In this document: piece by piece, positions 1 through 10,296 of the stretch
Numbering within the stretch: the first letter of the stretch is position 1
Layout: each line of letters starts with the position of its first letter
Assembly: GCF_021462225.1 (NCBI RefSeq)
Contig: NC_061818.1
Span: 18,001,462 to 18,065,461 of the forward strand
Direction: 5' to 3'
Length of the DNA: 64,000 nucleotides
Source of the DNA: Girardinichthys multiradiatus
Lineage: Eukaryota > Chordata > Actinopteri > Cyprinodontiformes > Goodeidae
Notes under the pieces: model-generated
Told to the model about the DNA's origin: nothing
The model's input: only the letters and a program-made list of their open reading frames with translations
The model's database searches: none
Position numbers and translations under genes: made by a program

Positions 1-1622
1 TTTGTAACTATTTTTTCTTAAATTTAGCTTAGAAATTGCTTTATTTTTTGCTTCAAGTCATGTTTGTTGGATTTAATTGTGTTCATGTAAACCTTTCCTC
101 TGTACTTTATCTGTTTCATTCTGTGTTTTAGTCCTGCAGATCAGTAAATAAAACTTTAATGCTGCCTATAGTACATATTCCAGCTCTGTTAATTTATTTA
201 TGAAATGTTTTCAGTATTTTATTTCTTATGAATTATTTTTTGTTGTGTTTATTTATTTCCTTTATATTTCAAAACTTTTTGTTTTTTGACCCACATTTGA
301 AGGATTTTCTCAGTGATTATGGGTTCATTCACGCCCACCCTCAGCCATCTATGCAGGGTTTTTTTTAAGTCACGTACATACATGTTTATAGAATAACCTA
401 AATGATGCAGAGAAACAACTGTAAGAGATATACCTCATCTCCCAGTTCGTAGCACGACAGCTTGATCAGTTGAAACCACATATCAACAGGAAGCTGAAAT
501 AGAGATGAAAATCCGACAGAAACCAAACAGCAGCTCAGTTTCACATATAGAGATAAATCACTGTGGTTAACCTCAGTTCTGTTTGGTTCCTCTTTTCACA
601 CAACCTGCAGAATCTTTTCTCGTCTGTTGACTTCAGTGGCAGCCGGTTTCCTCTGCAATGTCTGGCTTTTAATCAAATATTTTCCATTCATTTAATTCAA
701 TTAAAAATACTTCTTTTTATTATTTGTGCAAACATTTCAGATTGAAAGTGAGTCTTTGTTGTTGTTTTTGAGTTTCTTGTAATATTCTATCTCCGTGTCA
801 AATTACAACATCTCCAATGAATGTTTTAATTGACATCCATTAAACATTAAAATTTAAGAAACTTATGAGAGAAATTTATAAGGAAGCTGAGCTAAAATGA
901 TTACATGATCTGATCTGCAGCTCTCAAGCTACAGATTTTCTGAAAATAATAAACATCTTAATGAAAGAGTCTGACTTGTCCATTCTTGTCACATTTTATC
1001 TTGAAGGTTTTACTAATAAAATTTGATAAGTAAAAATACTTGATCATCAGTTTGAAACATGCACCAACAGAATCATCTCCTTTTATGGTGTCTCCTCTGC
1101 TAAAGGAGGAAACACGAGATGCAGTATATCTCCAGTCCTGACTACAATTTTAAAAAGTATGTCATTCATTAGACACTTATCTACTCTTGAAAAGAAAATG
1201 ATTGCCCTGTTTTCTACTGGAATATGATCAAATGAAATAAATGTCCAGTTACTTGTTGGCAATTTTTAGTCTAATTTAGTCCTGTTTAACTGGACATTTA
1301 AGGCTTTAATATTATATATTAATTTTCTCAGAAACAGCTCTTTGCTGGTTTACCTTAATGCTCAAACATGTTTCAATTCTGAATTAAGCTTTACTGATTT
1401 GGTTGGGTGGAAGTGTCACTAAGTCAACAGAAACACAGCATGAAACAAGATTTTTGAAGACAGCTGAGAAAAGACTCCTCAGGTCAAACAGATCTGAGGT
1501 CATATAAGTTTTATATTAAACATGCAGCGAGTCAGTGGTTCTTCCAAAAAAAAAAAAAAACAGTTTCAGAGATGCTGCAACTTAGTGGACAGGCTTGTTT
1601 AAGAAAAAAGTAACTAGGGGTG
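1..1622. other. AT-rich intergenic sequence, no gene seen
   Basis: No VH, RNA gene or transposase reading frame is visible. Short open frames here have no recognisable motif. A poly-A run lies near 1545-1560. Bases 455-600 resemble 63485-63600 near the other end of the window (shared stretches around CAGTTGAAACCA and GGTTAACCTCAG), so this is a diverged dispersed or duplicated segment. Confidence 0.6.
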
Positions 1623-1624
1623 TA

Positions 1625-3219
1625 CAGGTCCTTCTCAAAATATTAGCATATTGTGATAAAGTTCATTATTTTCCATAATGTCATGATGAAAATTTAACAT
1701 TCATATATTTTAGATTCATTGCACACTAACTGAAATATTTCAGGTCTTTTATTGTCTTAATACGGATGATTTTGGCATACAGCTCATGAAAACCCAAAAT
1801 TCCTATCTCACAAAATTAGCATATCATTAAAAGGGTCTCTAAACGAGCTATGAACCTAATCATCTGAATCAACGAGTTAACTCTAAACACCTGCAAAAGA
1901 TTCCTGAGGCCTTTAAAACTCCCAGCCTGGTTCATCACTCAAAACCCCAATCATGGGTAAGACTGCCGACCTGACTGCTGTCCAGAAGGCCACCATTGAC
2001 ACCCTCAAGCAAGAGGGTAAGACACAGAAAGAAATTTCTGAACAAATAGGCTGTTCCCAGAGTGCTGTATCAAGGCACCTCAGTGGGAAGTCTGTGGGAA
2101 GGAAAAAGTGTGGCAGAAAACGCTGCACAACGAGAAGAGGTGACCAGACCCCGAGGAAGATTGTGGAGAAGGGCCGATTCCAGACCTTGGGGGACCTGTG
2201 GAAGCAGTGGACTGAGTCTGGAGTAGAAACATCCAGAGCCACCGTGCACAGGCGTGTGCAGGAAATGGGCTACAGGTGCCGCATTCCCCAGGTCAAGCCA
2301 CTTTTGAACCAGAAACAGCGGCAGAAGCGCCTGACCTGGGCTACAGAGAAGCAGCACTGGACTGTTGCTCAGTGGTCCAAAGTACTTTTTTCGGATGAAA
2401 GCAAATTCTGCATGTGATTCGGAAATCAAGGTGCCAGAGTCTGGAGGAAGACTGGGGAGAAGGAAATGCCAAAATGCCAGAAGTCCAGTGTCAAGTACCC
2501 ACAGTCAGTGATGGTCTGGGGTGCCGTGTCAGCTGCTGGTGTTGGTCCACTGTGTTTTTTCAAGGGCAGGGTCAATGCAGCTAGCTATCAGGAGATTTTG
2601 GAGCACTTCATGCTTCCATCTGCTGAAAAGCTTTATGGAGATGAAGATTTCATTTTTCAGCACGACCTGGCACCTGCTCACAGTGCCAAAACCACTGGTT
2701 TACTGACCATGGTATCACTGTGCTCAATTGGCCTGCCAACTCTCCTGACCTGAACCCCATAGAGAATCTGTGGGAAGAGAACCTTGAGAGACTCAAGACC
2801 CAACACTCTGGATGAGCTAAAGGCCGCTATCGAAGCATCCTGGGCCTCCATAAGACCTCAGCAGTGCCACAGGCTGATTGCCTCCATGCCACGCCGCATT
2901 GAAGCAGTCATTTCTGCAAAAGGATTCCCGACCAAGTATTGAGTGCATAACTGTACATGATTATTTGAAGGTTGATGTTTTTTGTATTAAAAACACTTTT
3001 CTTTTATTGGTCGGATGAAATATGCTAATTTTGTGAGATAGGAATTTTGGGTTTTCATGAGCTGTATGCCAAAATCATCCGTATTAAGACAATAAAAGAC
3101 CTGAAATATTTCAGTTAGTGTGCAATGAATCTAAAATATATGAATGTTAAATTTTCATCATGACATTATGGAAAATAATGAACTTTATCACAATATGCTA
3201 ATATTTTGAGAAGGACTTG
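1625..3219 (+). mobile_element. Tc1/mariner element, copy 1, dead
   Basis: Complete Tc1-type element flanked by TA dinucleotides (1623-1624 and 3220-3221). The inverted repeats are about 200 bp each (1625-1824 and 3020-3219), far longer than classical Tc1 ends. It is the same family as the elements at 14866 and 32067. It lies upstream of the first VH cluster. The family is cut-and-paste, integrating at TA. Confidence 0.93.
1953..2940 (+). pseudogene. Tc1-type transposase, nonsense and frameshifts
   Basis: Starts MGKTADLTAVQK with an N-terminal paired-like helix-turn-helix DNA-binding region (about residues 10-60, GCSQSAVSRHLSG) followed by a DDE domain. The first Asp is in FSDESKF and the second in FQHDLAPAH. 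An in-frame TGA stands at about 2415 where the sister copies read TCA. A 7-base deletion near 2699 (lost between two TGG repeats) and an 8-base deletion near 2775 shift the frame before the catalytic Glu region. The C-terminal ...KGFPTKY end is still recognisable at about 2920-2940. It cannot give a full transposase. Confidence 0.92.
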
Positions 3220-3352
3220 TATTTGCATCATATTGCATGGGTGAATGTCAATTGAGACCAGTCGGAGTGTATTTGAACCTTATATGTTGAATTCATAATG
3301 TTATTTAGTTAAATATATTCAAGTTATTTCAATTGTTGTTTAAATAGGGTGC

Positions 3353-4018
3353 TGTCATGGTAAATTTAACTGCTTTGACCTACATGCAGATAACACTCAG
3401 GAGACAGAAAAAGGTGTAAAAGTTTATTTTCCTTTAACAGATAGACTTGGGACTGGAAGCACACCAGCTGTATGGAGAGGGAGAACAGGTAAGTGGATGA
3501 GGGTTTCAGAGGTGAATTTAGAAATTTCAAGATCTTGTTTGCTTACAAGTGGAGCAGAAGGAAGTCTTCAGAGGGGGAAAAGATGAAGCAGAGCCTGGGA
3601 GGTTGGTGGATGTCTGTTGTGCAGGTAGGACTTAAAATCCTCAGATGAATGGTTTTGAGGAACACAAGCTTGGATTGCCTTTCCAGGATAGACGCTGGAG
3701 TGAGGTGAGTGCACTTGGTGGTGGATTATGTACTCACGTTGGAGGGTGGACTAGGTTCGCTTGCAGGTTGTTTGGAGCCTGGAAGTCAGGAAGACTTGAG
3801 GAAGAGTACCGACAAAAGGTAAGTTCTTGGGAGAAAAAAAACTTTGAGTTTTAAGTAAGCTTAACTTGGCCAGTAAGTTACCACTATTAACAAACACTGA
3901 CAATGAGGTGCTGATTGATGATGAGCGACACCTGTTACACACCTCCACAAGGAGCTCCGGCGCCATCTGGTGAGCAAGCACAGTAAGCAGCAGGCAACAA
4001 CTTTCCCAGACCCCGACA
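3353..4018 (-). mobile_element. Solo LTR-like element with 5-bp target duplication
   Basis: A 666-bp segment begins TGTCATGG and ends CCCCGACA, and is flanked by a perfect direct repeat GGTGC (3348-3352 and 4019-4023). TG...CA ends plus a 5-bp duplication are the hallmark of LTR integration. An AATAAA on the minus strand (TTTATT at 3423-3428) near the proposed 3' end suggests minus-strand orientation. No gag/pol/env flanks it, so it is probably a solo LTR left by recombination. The superfamily was not assigned from sequence. Confidence 0.75.
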
Positions 4019-4023
4019 GGTGC

Positions 4024-5384
4024 AAGTTAAAAAGATCTTATTGTGTTACCTATAGAATGTTCTAATTTGATGATGAGTGAAGATTTGAGAAAATTCATAG
4101 TTTAAGACTGATAAAAATAATTTCATGGGGAGATTATCTCTCTTTACAAGTTAAAAAGAAGTTAACTTGATGAAGTAATTGGATATAATTTCAATTTACA
4201 GTGATTTGAGATGGATTACAGTGATTAAGAAAGTTTTATTTGTTATTTTACACAATATGTGCAGACTGGTTTTTGGAGACCCTTCGAACAAGTGAGTGAT
4301 GTGATGTGATGATGAGCCAGACCCACGGACAAAGGTTTGAAGAGTCCTGCCAGTAGATGGCCAGCTGCTGCAGGGATTCTCAGTAAAGTCACCTTAGAAC
4401 AAAACAGGATCTCCCAGCCAGGAGGAATGGGAACAAATCAGGATTTCCCAGCAAAGGAAATGCACACACACTTATACCTACCCGGGTAGTATACACGGGA
4501 GACAAAGAACATTACAGGAAACATAAAGAACTCTTACTAGTATAAGAAGCACTAAACGAAGAGATTGGAGTTTGGAAACAATTTAATCCCTGTTCTTGTA
4601 GTGCACTGTAATTATCATTTTTTTTTATTCTTGAAGGAAAGAGCTCTATTTTATTTCGGTTTATTTCCTTTCGCTGTAATTGTGATAATCTATATATTTT
4701 TAAAATTTAGTTTTGTTGTTGTGCATTCATTGGTCAGTTGTACTACTAATTATACTCCTCCTTACTCCTCAGGACCTAGGTCTTAGTAGCGCAAATCTTT
4801 ACTAGAATACAGCACAAGTGCTACACATACGTCTTATGACTTATCAAGCCACCGTAGCAGTGAACGTTATACTGAATTTTTACATGAACCGTGTTCTGTT
4901 GCTTAGCAACACTGTTGCTTGCATGTTTTAGCTCGGTGGAGAGCACAGCATGTCCTTCGGCTTGCAGCACGCATTCTCCGACAGGGTTCAAAAATTATAA
5001 ATAGAACATTGCAAAATCTGTGTTGAATGTGTTGCTCTTGACCCTCACAATGATATTGTGGCTGTAATGACAACACAAATATGCCCAATGCACAACCGCA
5101 CCAAATGGAAAACATAAAGTCTGCTTTTGGTCAGGACCAAACAAGCGGACCAAAGGACGTTCCTCATATGAATATGCCCTAGAACTCCCATTAGTAGGAT
5201 TTTAACCTTAGACTAAAAAGATTTACTGAACTGATGGAAATTTTTTTTCTTAATGTTGTGGGGAAAACTGAGACAGTCAAAGTGGGAGAATCATTCATTT
5301 CTCTTTCATTTAATTACATTTTCTTAGCATAGGCTTACAAAAAAAAAATAGTGACTGAAACTAATTCAAAGAAATGGAAAGTTT
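4024..5384. other. Intergenic sequence, no gene seen
   Basis: AT-rich, without VH homology, RSS or a transposase frame. A perfect inverted motif GTTGCTTAGCAAC at 4898-4910 resembles an RFX X-box, but no gene is nearby to give it meaning. The open frames here show no domain I recognise. Confidence 0.5.
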
Positions 5385-5394
5385 GTTAAATTTT

Positions 5395-5868
5395 CAGGAT
5401 GGGTTGTAGAAGTGGACCCTAGAATGCAGACGAGCAGACATGGTGGTGAGTACGGGCTTTAATAAAACACAAACTCAAAATAGGCAGGCGTGAAACAAGG
5501 GCAGGCTAAGCATGGCATGACAAAGGCATGGAAATAAATGGGATGTTTCCGCGAGGATTAAACAGAACAGCAGCGTATAAGTGGACAAGACACACGGTGG
5601 AAACAGAAAAACTGACTGGCATTAAACAGGTGGACCAGATGAGGCCAGATGAAGGACACAATCTAACGAAGGGAAAACTCTTACAGATCATAGACTAAAA
5701 ATCCATCATAAACAGAATACTAGAACTAAACCAAAGGAAAGAACTAAAGCACCACCTGGAAAACAATGATCTGAAGCTAGATCCACAACACAACAACTTG
5801 GAGAACATAATCAGAATAAGAGAAAAACCCAAAACAAAACCCAAACAACTTTAAAGCATGACATAAAT
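5395..5868 (-). repeat. Degenerate LTR-like repeat
   Basis: The start (TAGAAGTGGACCCTAGAATGCAGACG) followed by a TTTAATAAAAC-type tract resembles the R/U5 end of fish LTR retroelements read on the minus strand. The right side ends in CATGACATAA. No target duplication or coding part could be defined. The assignment rests on composition and layout only. Confidence 0.35.
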
Positions 5869-5869
5869 T

Positions 5870-6637
5870 GTTTTGTCCATGGAAAATATTTGAATTAATT
5901 TTCAGTCTAAACTGTTAAGTCAAGACGTCTGGCTGATCTTTCTAAACAGGAACACTTGAATCAGACAGCAGGTCAAAATTAATTACAAGTTAATACTTCA
6001 AAAATCGCATTAAGAACTTTGGTTGCTTTTAGTCCAATGTAGTTTAAACCTTTAAAATGCTGTAAACAAAGAATGCAAAGAGAATCCCAAAGACTAACCT
6101 ATGCATATTCTGGCTTTAGTATCATAAATGAATCATGAAGGTTATGAAATTAAATATGTGTTCAAAGAAAAACAAATAAAACCTGTTAGAATCACAAGAT
6201 TATTGTCTAAAATGTGTAATTATATTTTCCAAAACCACAACATTCCTTCTCACATGTTTTTGTTCACTTTGAGATACGAGTAGAGTGCCTGAGGAAAAGC
6301 AGTTAATATCCTGTTAATTTCACAATGACGTCTTCTTACTTTTGTTTTTACTGAAAACGATTGATTTTACATGATATAGAATAAATTCAAAATGATGGAC
6401 ACTTTAATGAGAATATAGTATATTTTCTGTTACTATTTGTAAGTTTTCCTACTTACTGTGATCTTCTGGGCAAAGATTGTCGGGGTCTGGGTGAAGAAGT
6501 AAAGAAGAAAAGAGCTGATGTTCTTACTCATATCACCACTAGCATATGTAAGCTAACTAAAACAATGACGTCACATATATCCAGAAGCTACTACGTAGCT
6601 AGGTCATATTTAAATACTAAAGTAAATTATAAATTAC
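5870..6637. other. Intergenic sequence, paralogous to 33.7-34.0 kb
   Basis: No gene. The stretch around 6080-6350 (AAAGACTAACCTATGCATATTC... and CACATGTTTTTGTTCACTTTGAGA) matches 33700-33990 closely, so it is another duplicated intergenic block of the locus. Confidence 0.6.
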
Positions 6638-7401
6638 TGTCAGGTTTACACTGCTGTCAGATGTTTTCCCTGTTCCTCTGATTAGTAGTTTACTTTTGTT
6701 TAGTTAATATTTGTTTAGATCCTTGTGCTTATGTGTTTGCTTTAAATATATTTTCTTTCCCAAGTTTGTTATTTAGTTTAGTTCTCTTTTGTTCCTTATG
6801 TTTATTTCCTTTCTGTCAGGTTTTAGTTAGTTTTGTTTGTCGCTTAATATTCTTGTGCTTGTTTACTTATTACTTTTACAGTTAAGTTTTTCCCGTGTCC
6901 TCAGATTTAGTTGTTGTTTCCTTCTAGATTTGGTTACAATTTATATTTGCTCATTTTTAGGTTTATTATTTAGTCAAGTTTAGTTCCTCATGTCTCTGGC
7001 TTCCCAGTTAGTGTTTTGATCCCTGTATTTATGTTTATACTTTTCCTTAGATATGTTCCCTGAGTGTCTTTAGTCTAGTTTCCCCCACGTCTCTCTTCCC
7101 CTGCACCAGTATCCACAGTAACCTAATTCCCTCAATACCCTCAGCTGATCCTCACACCTGTCATTACCTGTCATCTGATTACCTACCTGCCTTCCCATTG
7201 GTTCACATTGCACTTCCCTTTGTACATTAACTGACCGGTTCTCCTCCCAGTTGGTTCCTCCTGTTATCTTCCTGTGTCTCCTGCTCCGTGTCCTTGTGTA
7301 AGTCATTTGTTTATTGTTTATTAAAAAAGAAGATTCCTAAAACTATGTGGCTTCCAAGCTTCTGTCTGCATCCCAGTCCCAACCAACCACAAACCGTGAC
7401 A
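6638..7401 (+). mobile_element. TG...CA element with 9-bp flanking direct repeats
   Basis: A 764-bp insertion starts TGTCAGGTTT and ends AACCGTGACA. It is flanked on both sides by ATAAATTAC (6629-6637 and 7402-7410). The T-rich left part, the ATTAAA-containing right part and the ...CCGTGACA end look like a solo LTR of fish LTR elements, but those usually duplicate 4-6 bp. A 9-bp duplication would fit a Mutator-like element better. Local AT-rich repetition could have lengthened a 5-bp repeat by chance. Confidence 0.55.
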
Positions 7402-7771
7402 ATAAATTACAGTGAATACAAAGAATCAATAGATATAACATTGATATAACATTGCAATCAAAGAAACTATAAAATAATTTAAAAAGAACGTTTTAGTAAT
7501 TTGAAGTCAAGCTGCTCAAATGTGTTCATTAAATAAATAAAATAGTAGATTGTGTGACCGCCACTGCTTAATTTCAGTGAAGTTGAATAGGCTGTCTAGA
7601 CTAAAAATGTACATGTGTTGCTTTCTTACTGATGCTTCAGAGATAAATGTTTTGCTAATTTATTATTACATGTTACAACAACCAACTCAAAAAGTAAACG
7701 TCAGTGGTTTATATTCCAAGTTTGTTTTCAGAGTTGAACTTTTCTGTTATACACATTGTGGGTTTGATTGT

Positions 7772-7805
7772 ATGCAAACTTGGCCTCCACCTATCTGCTA
7801 TAAAA
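7772..7805 (+). promoter_or_regulatory. VH promoter: octamer and TATA
   Basis: ATGCAAAC at 7772-7779 differs by one base from the ATGCAAAT octamer bound by Oct factors in IGHV promoters. TATAAAA lies at 7799-7805. Both precede the leader ATG at 7855 by a typical distance. Confidence 0.75.
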
Positions 7806-7854
7806 CGTCACACACTGGAGGTGTATTAGCAGGATATCTGTTTCATTAGTCAAC

Positions 7855-8284
7855 ATGTTTTGTGCTGCTCTGTTCTTGCTCCTGGCAGCTGCAGGTGAGT
7901 TTCTTAAAATTCATCTCAGCCAGTAGTTTGTTTCTTTAAATATTCCCTCATCTTTAGTGATAAAATATATATATATTTTTTAAACAGGTGTAAACTGTGA
8001 ACAGCTGACACAGCCAGCCTCTGTGACTGTACAGCCAGGTCAGACTCTGACCATCAGCTGTCAGGTCTCTTATAATTTGGGCACCGCAACACACTGGATC
8101 AGGCAGCCTGCAGGGAAAGGACTGGAGTGGATTGGTTACATGTGCACTGGATGCACCGGAGCTAAAAAAGATTCTTTAAAGAACAAGTTCAGTATTACAG
8201 TACATGCTTCCAGTAAAACAGTGACTCTGGATGGACAGAATATGGAGCCTATAGACACTGCTGTGTATTACTGTGCGAAACAGC
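7855..8284 (+). CDS. IGHV gene, C family, apparently intact
   Basis: Leader exon 7855-7894 (hydrophobic signal peptide MFCAALFLLLAAA), donor GTGAGT, acceptor ...AACAG, V exon 7988-8284. The V exon encodes the heavy-chain variable domain up to CDR3: first Cys in LTISCQVS, Trp in WIRQPAGKGLEWIG, second Cys in DTAVYYCAK. No stop or frameshift. The RSS follows at once. CDR2 (YMCTGCTGAK) contains two extra cysteines in a C-x-x-C arrangement, which is unusual and could form a local disulfide. Related broken copies lie at 31.1, 39.3, 50.1 and 53.7 kb. Presumed role: germline V segment for antigen-receptor assembly in B cells. Confidence 0.9.
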
Positions 8285-8322
8285 CACAGTGAAACAACCA
8301 ACTGCAGAGCTGTACAAAAACC
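8285..8322 (+). other. RSS, 22-bp spacer
   Basis: Heptamer CACAGTG (8285-8291) and nonamer ACAAAAACC (8314-8322) are both perfect consensus. The spacer is 22 bp, i.e. a 23-type RSS one base short. Confidence 0.9.
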
Positions 8323-8855
8323 CCTCAGTCTGAACACCTGTAGTGTGAAACCACCAGAGGAGGAGCTCTAACACCACTGATGAATTAAATACCAGGCCAA
8401 AGGCTCTGTCCAAAGGTCTTCAGTACTCAATATGAAACCTTCAAGAATTGTGGTTTAGTCTAATGATAACACATAATATTTTTTCTTTGGCTGGGAGAGA
8501 AGATGACACCTTTTACATCGTCTAAATTTAAAACTTGCAGGAATGAAAAACAAATTGAAAAACAGGTACTTTTAAATAACTAACAATATCTCGAGACACC
8601 TTTGCCTCAAACAAATGCAAATGTCATATTTCAGATCTCCAACTATGTGTTTAACTTCCTCATTGAAAGGAAACCCTGCATTTACACTTTTAATTTTTCT
8701 TTGGTTCACCCTTTTCAGTCTTGCATAATTCCAGGTTGTTTGGCAGGTTCTAACAGCCAGGTTCTGGAGTTTTTCCTTCCACCTCTGTAGTGGGAAATTC
8801 TCAGAGAGTTCTGAGTCTTTCCTGCAGAGGATCTTAATATAATTTCAGTCAGTTA
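8323..8855. other. 3' flank of the C-family VH, nothing else seen
   Basis: Begins with a short module (GAAACCACCAGAGGAGGAGC, near 8346) that also follows other C-family VH relics in the window. The remainder shows no gene. Confidence 0.5.
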
Positions 8856-8860
8856 GAAAT

Positions 8861-9032
8861 GGCCTGAATCAGACAACCTGCTGGAAAAGTACTGGACTGG
8901 ATGGCGTCTTTTTACAATGATGAACACAACAGTTTATGCCAGCAGTGTTGAAGGATGTGTAGAAATCCTGACAGATTACAGTGACAGCATCGGGTATCTG
9001 AGACGGTCCATTTTGAAACCAGAGGACACCAG
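8861..9032 (+). pseudogene. VH relic, FR2 to FR3 only
   Basis: The reading frame from 8864 resembles VH FR2 (IRQPAGKVLDWM). The expected FR2 Trp codon is TGA. CDR2/FR3-like sequence continues and ends near KPEDT at about 9030, before any YYC motif. No leader, no first Cys and no RSS remain. It is a truncated VH pseudogene between two intact VH genes. Confidence 0.65.
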
Positions 9033-9550
9033 AAGATAAGGATGACATTGTCACACATACAGATACTGTTAACTGATGACATGTTTTTCAAGCTACTACC
9101 AACAGCTTCTTATCTTCTACTTATACTTTTGGAGAATATTTATCTCCAATATCCGGTTTACTGAATGCGCTACAGTTATGTATTATAGATAATGTAATGT
9201 TTGTGTTAAAACTAAATGATGAAACAAACGAGAAAAAACAAACACAAAAAAGATAAATCAAGTTCCTCTGCAGTCTAATGGTGTCCTACTTATGTCTGCT
9301 TCTATCCTGCCAGGACATAACTTGTAACTCTCACATCCTATACCCTCATTCATTTCCTATCGGTCTCTCTGCCAGCCCTTCTGTAGTCATATGCATTAAT
9401 GGTACTAATACTGATGAAGAGACTCTAGAAAAACCATTCCACTTTTGATGTATTGTTTGAATTAGATACTTTTAGACAGGCTAAATTCAGAAATTGTTCT
9501 TTTACCAATTGAGTAATTTTATCACCTTTCTTGTTTAGAAATACATTGAG
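9033..9550. other. Intergenic, no gene seen
   Basis: AT-rich spacer upstream of the next VH. I see no coding or RNA signal. Confidence 0.5.
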
Positions 9551-9648
9551 ATTTGCATGATATGACACTTTAAGAAAGGAAAAAAATAATATTGGCAGTT
9601 CAAGATGGTTAATGTTCTAAAGTTAATGTGATATGTAGATGTATAAAA
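9551..9648 (+). promoter_or_regulatory. VH promoter: inverted octamer and TATA
   Basis: ATTTGCAT at 9551-9558 is a perfect octamer in the reverse orientation. TATAAAA lies at 9642-9648, just upstream of the leader. Confidence 0.75.
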
Positions 9649-9653
9649 GACAA

Positions 9654-10113
9654 ATGGCTGCCACAATGATCAGACCAGAGGTTGTGACTGCTTTTGTCAT
9701 CCTTACGATTACCTGGCCTGGTGAGAACAAAAGAATGCTTTGAAGAGCTGCATAAGTGATTAATACAATATTGTTAATGTTCGGTAGCTAATGAACTGTC
9801 TCTCTGCAGGTACCAAGTGTCAAACAGTGACTGAGTCTGAACCAGTGGTTAAAAGGCCTGGAGAATCCCATAGGCTGACCTGCACATATTCTGGATTCAG
9901 CGCACATTATGGTAACGTTTGGATCAGACAGGCGGCGGGAAAAGCACTGGAGTGGGTTTCAGCTATCACTGATGGTGGTGTCAGCACCTTCTACTCTCAG
10001 TCAGTGAAAGGCAGGTTCACCATCTCCAGAGAGAACAGCAGGAATCAGGTGTATCTGCAGATAAACAGTTTGACAGCTGAGGATTCTGCTGTTTATTATT
10101 GTGCTCGATGGTA
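9654..10113 (+). CDS. IGHV gene, VH3-like family, apparently intact
   Basis: Leader exon ends at 9720 before donor GTGAGA. Two in-frame ATGs are possible, 9654 and 9666; the first lies only 5 bp after the TATA box, so 9666 may be the real start. V exon 9810-10113 follows acceptor CTGCAG. It has the first Cys in RLTCTYSGF, Trp in [16 protein letters not shown]3 [21 protein letters not shown] and [11 protein letters not shown]. This FR3 resembles clan III VH. It is the only member of its family in the window. No disabling change seen. Confidence 0.9.
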
Positions 10114-10151
10114 CACGGTGAAACAGAAAACAGGAACACTGTACAAAAACC
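10114..10151 (+). other. RSS, 22-bp spacer, variant heptamer
   Basis: Heptamer CACGGTG (10114-10120) has one change from CACAGTG, the critical CAC being kept. Spacer 22 bp. Nonamer ACAAAAACC (10143-10151) is consensus. Confidence 0.85.
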
Positions 10152-10296
10152 TTTCAGCACATGAAAGCTTTTAAGATGAGGCCACCACAAAAACAGCCAT
10201 AACACCACTAAATTGTTGAGCAACACCAAGGTCCTAAACAATTTATTTTTCTTTATAACCAGAAATGTGGATTTTTAGATAATTCCAGTGTGTACA

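Noticed and set aside
1082..1118. Hairpin-like GTGTCTCCT...AGGAGGAAACAC
   Set aside because: Imperfect stem in AT-rich spacer with no context; not better than chance by eye.
1913..2429. Minus-strand frames inside the Tc1 copies (also 15154-15483, 32377-32797)
   Set aside because: Antisense shadows of the transposase reading frame, repeated in each copy; no independent motif.
7550..7849. Frame upstream of the first VH
   Set aside because: Covers the octamer, TATA and 5' flank of the VH gene; no protein-like feature.
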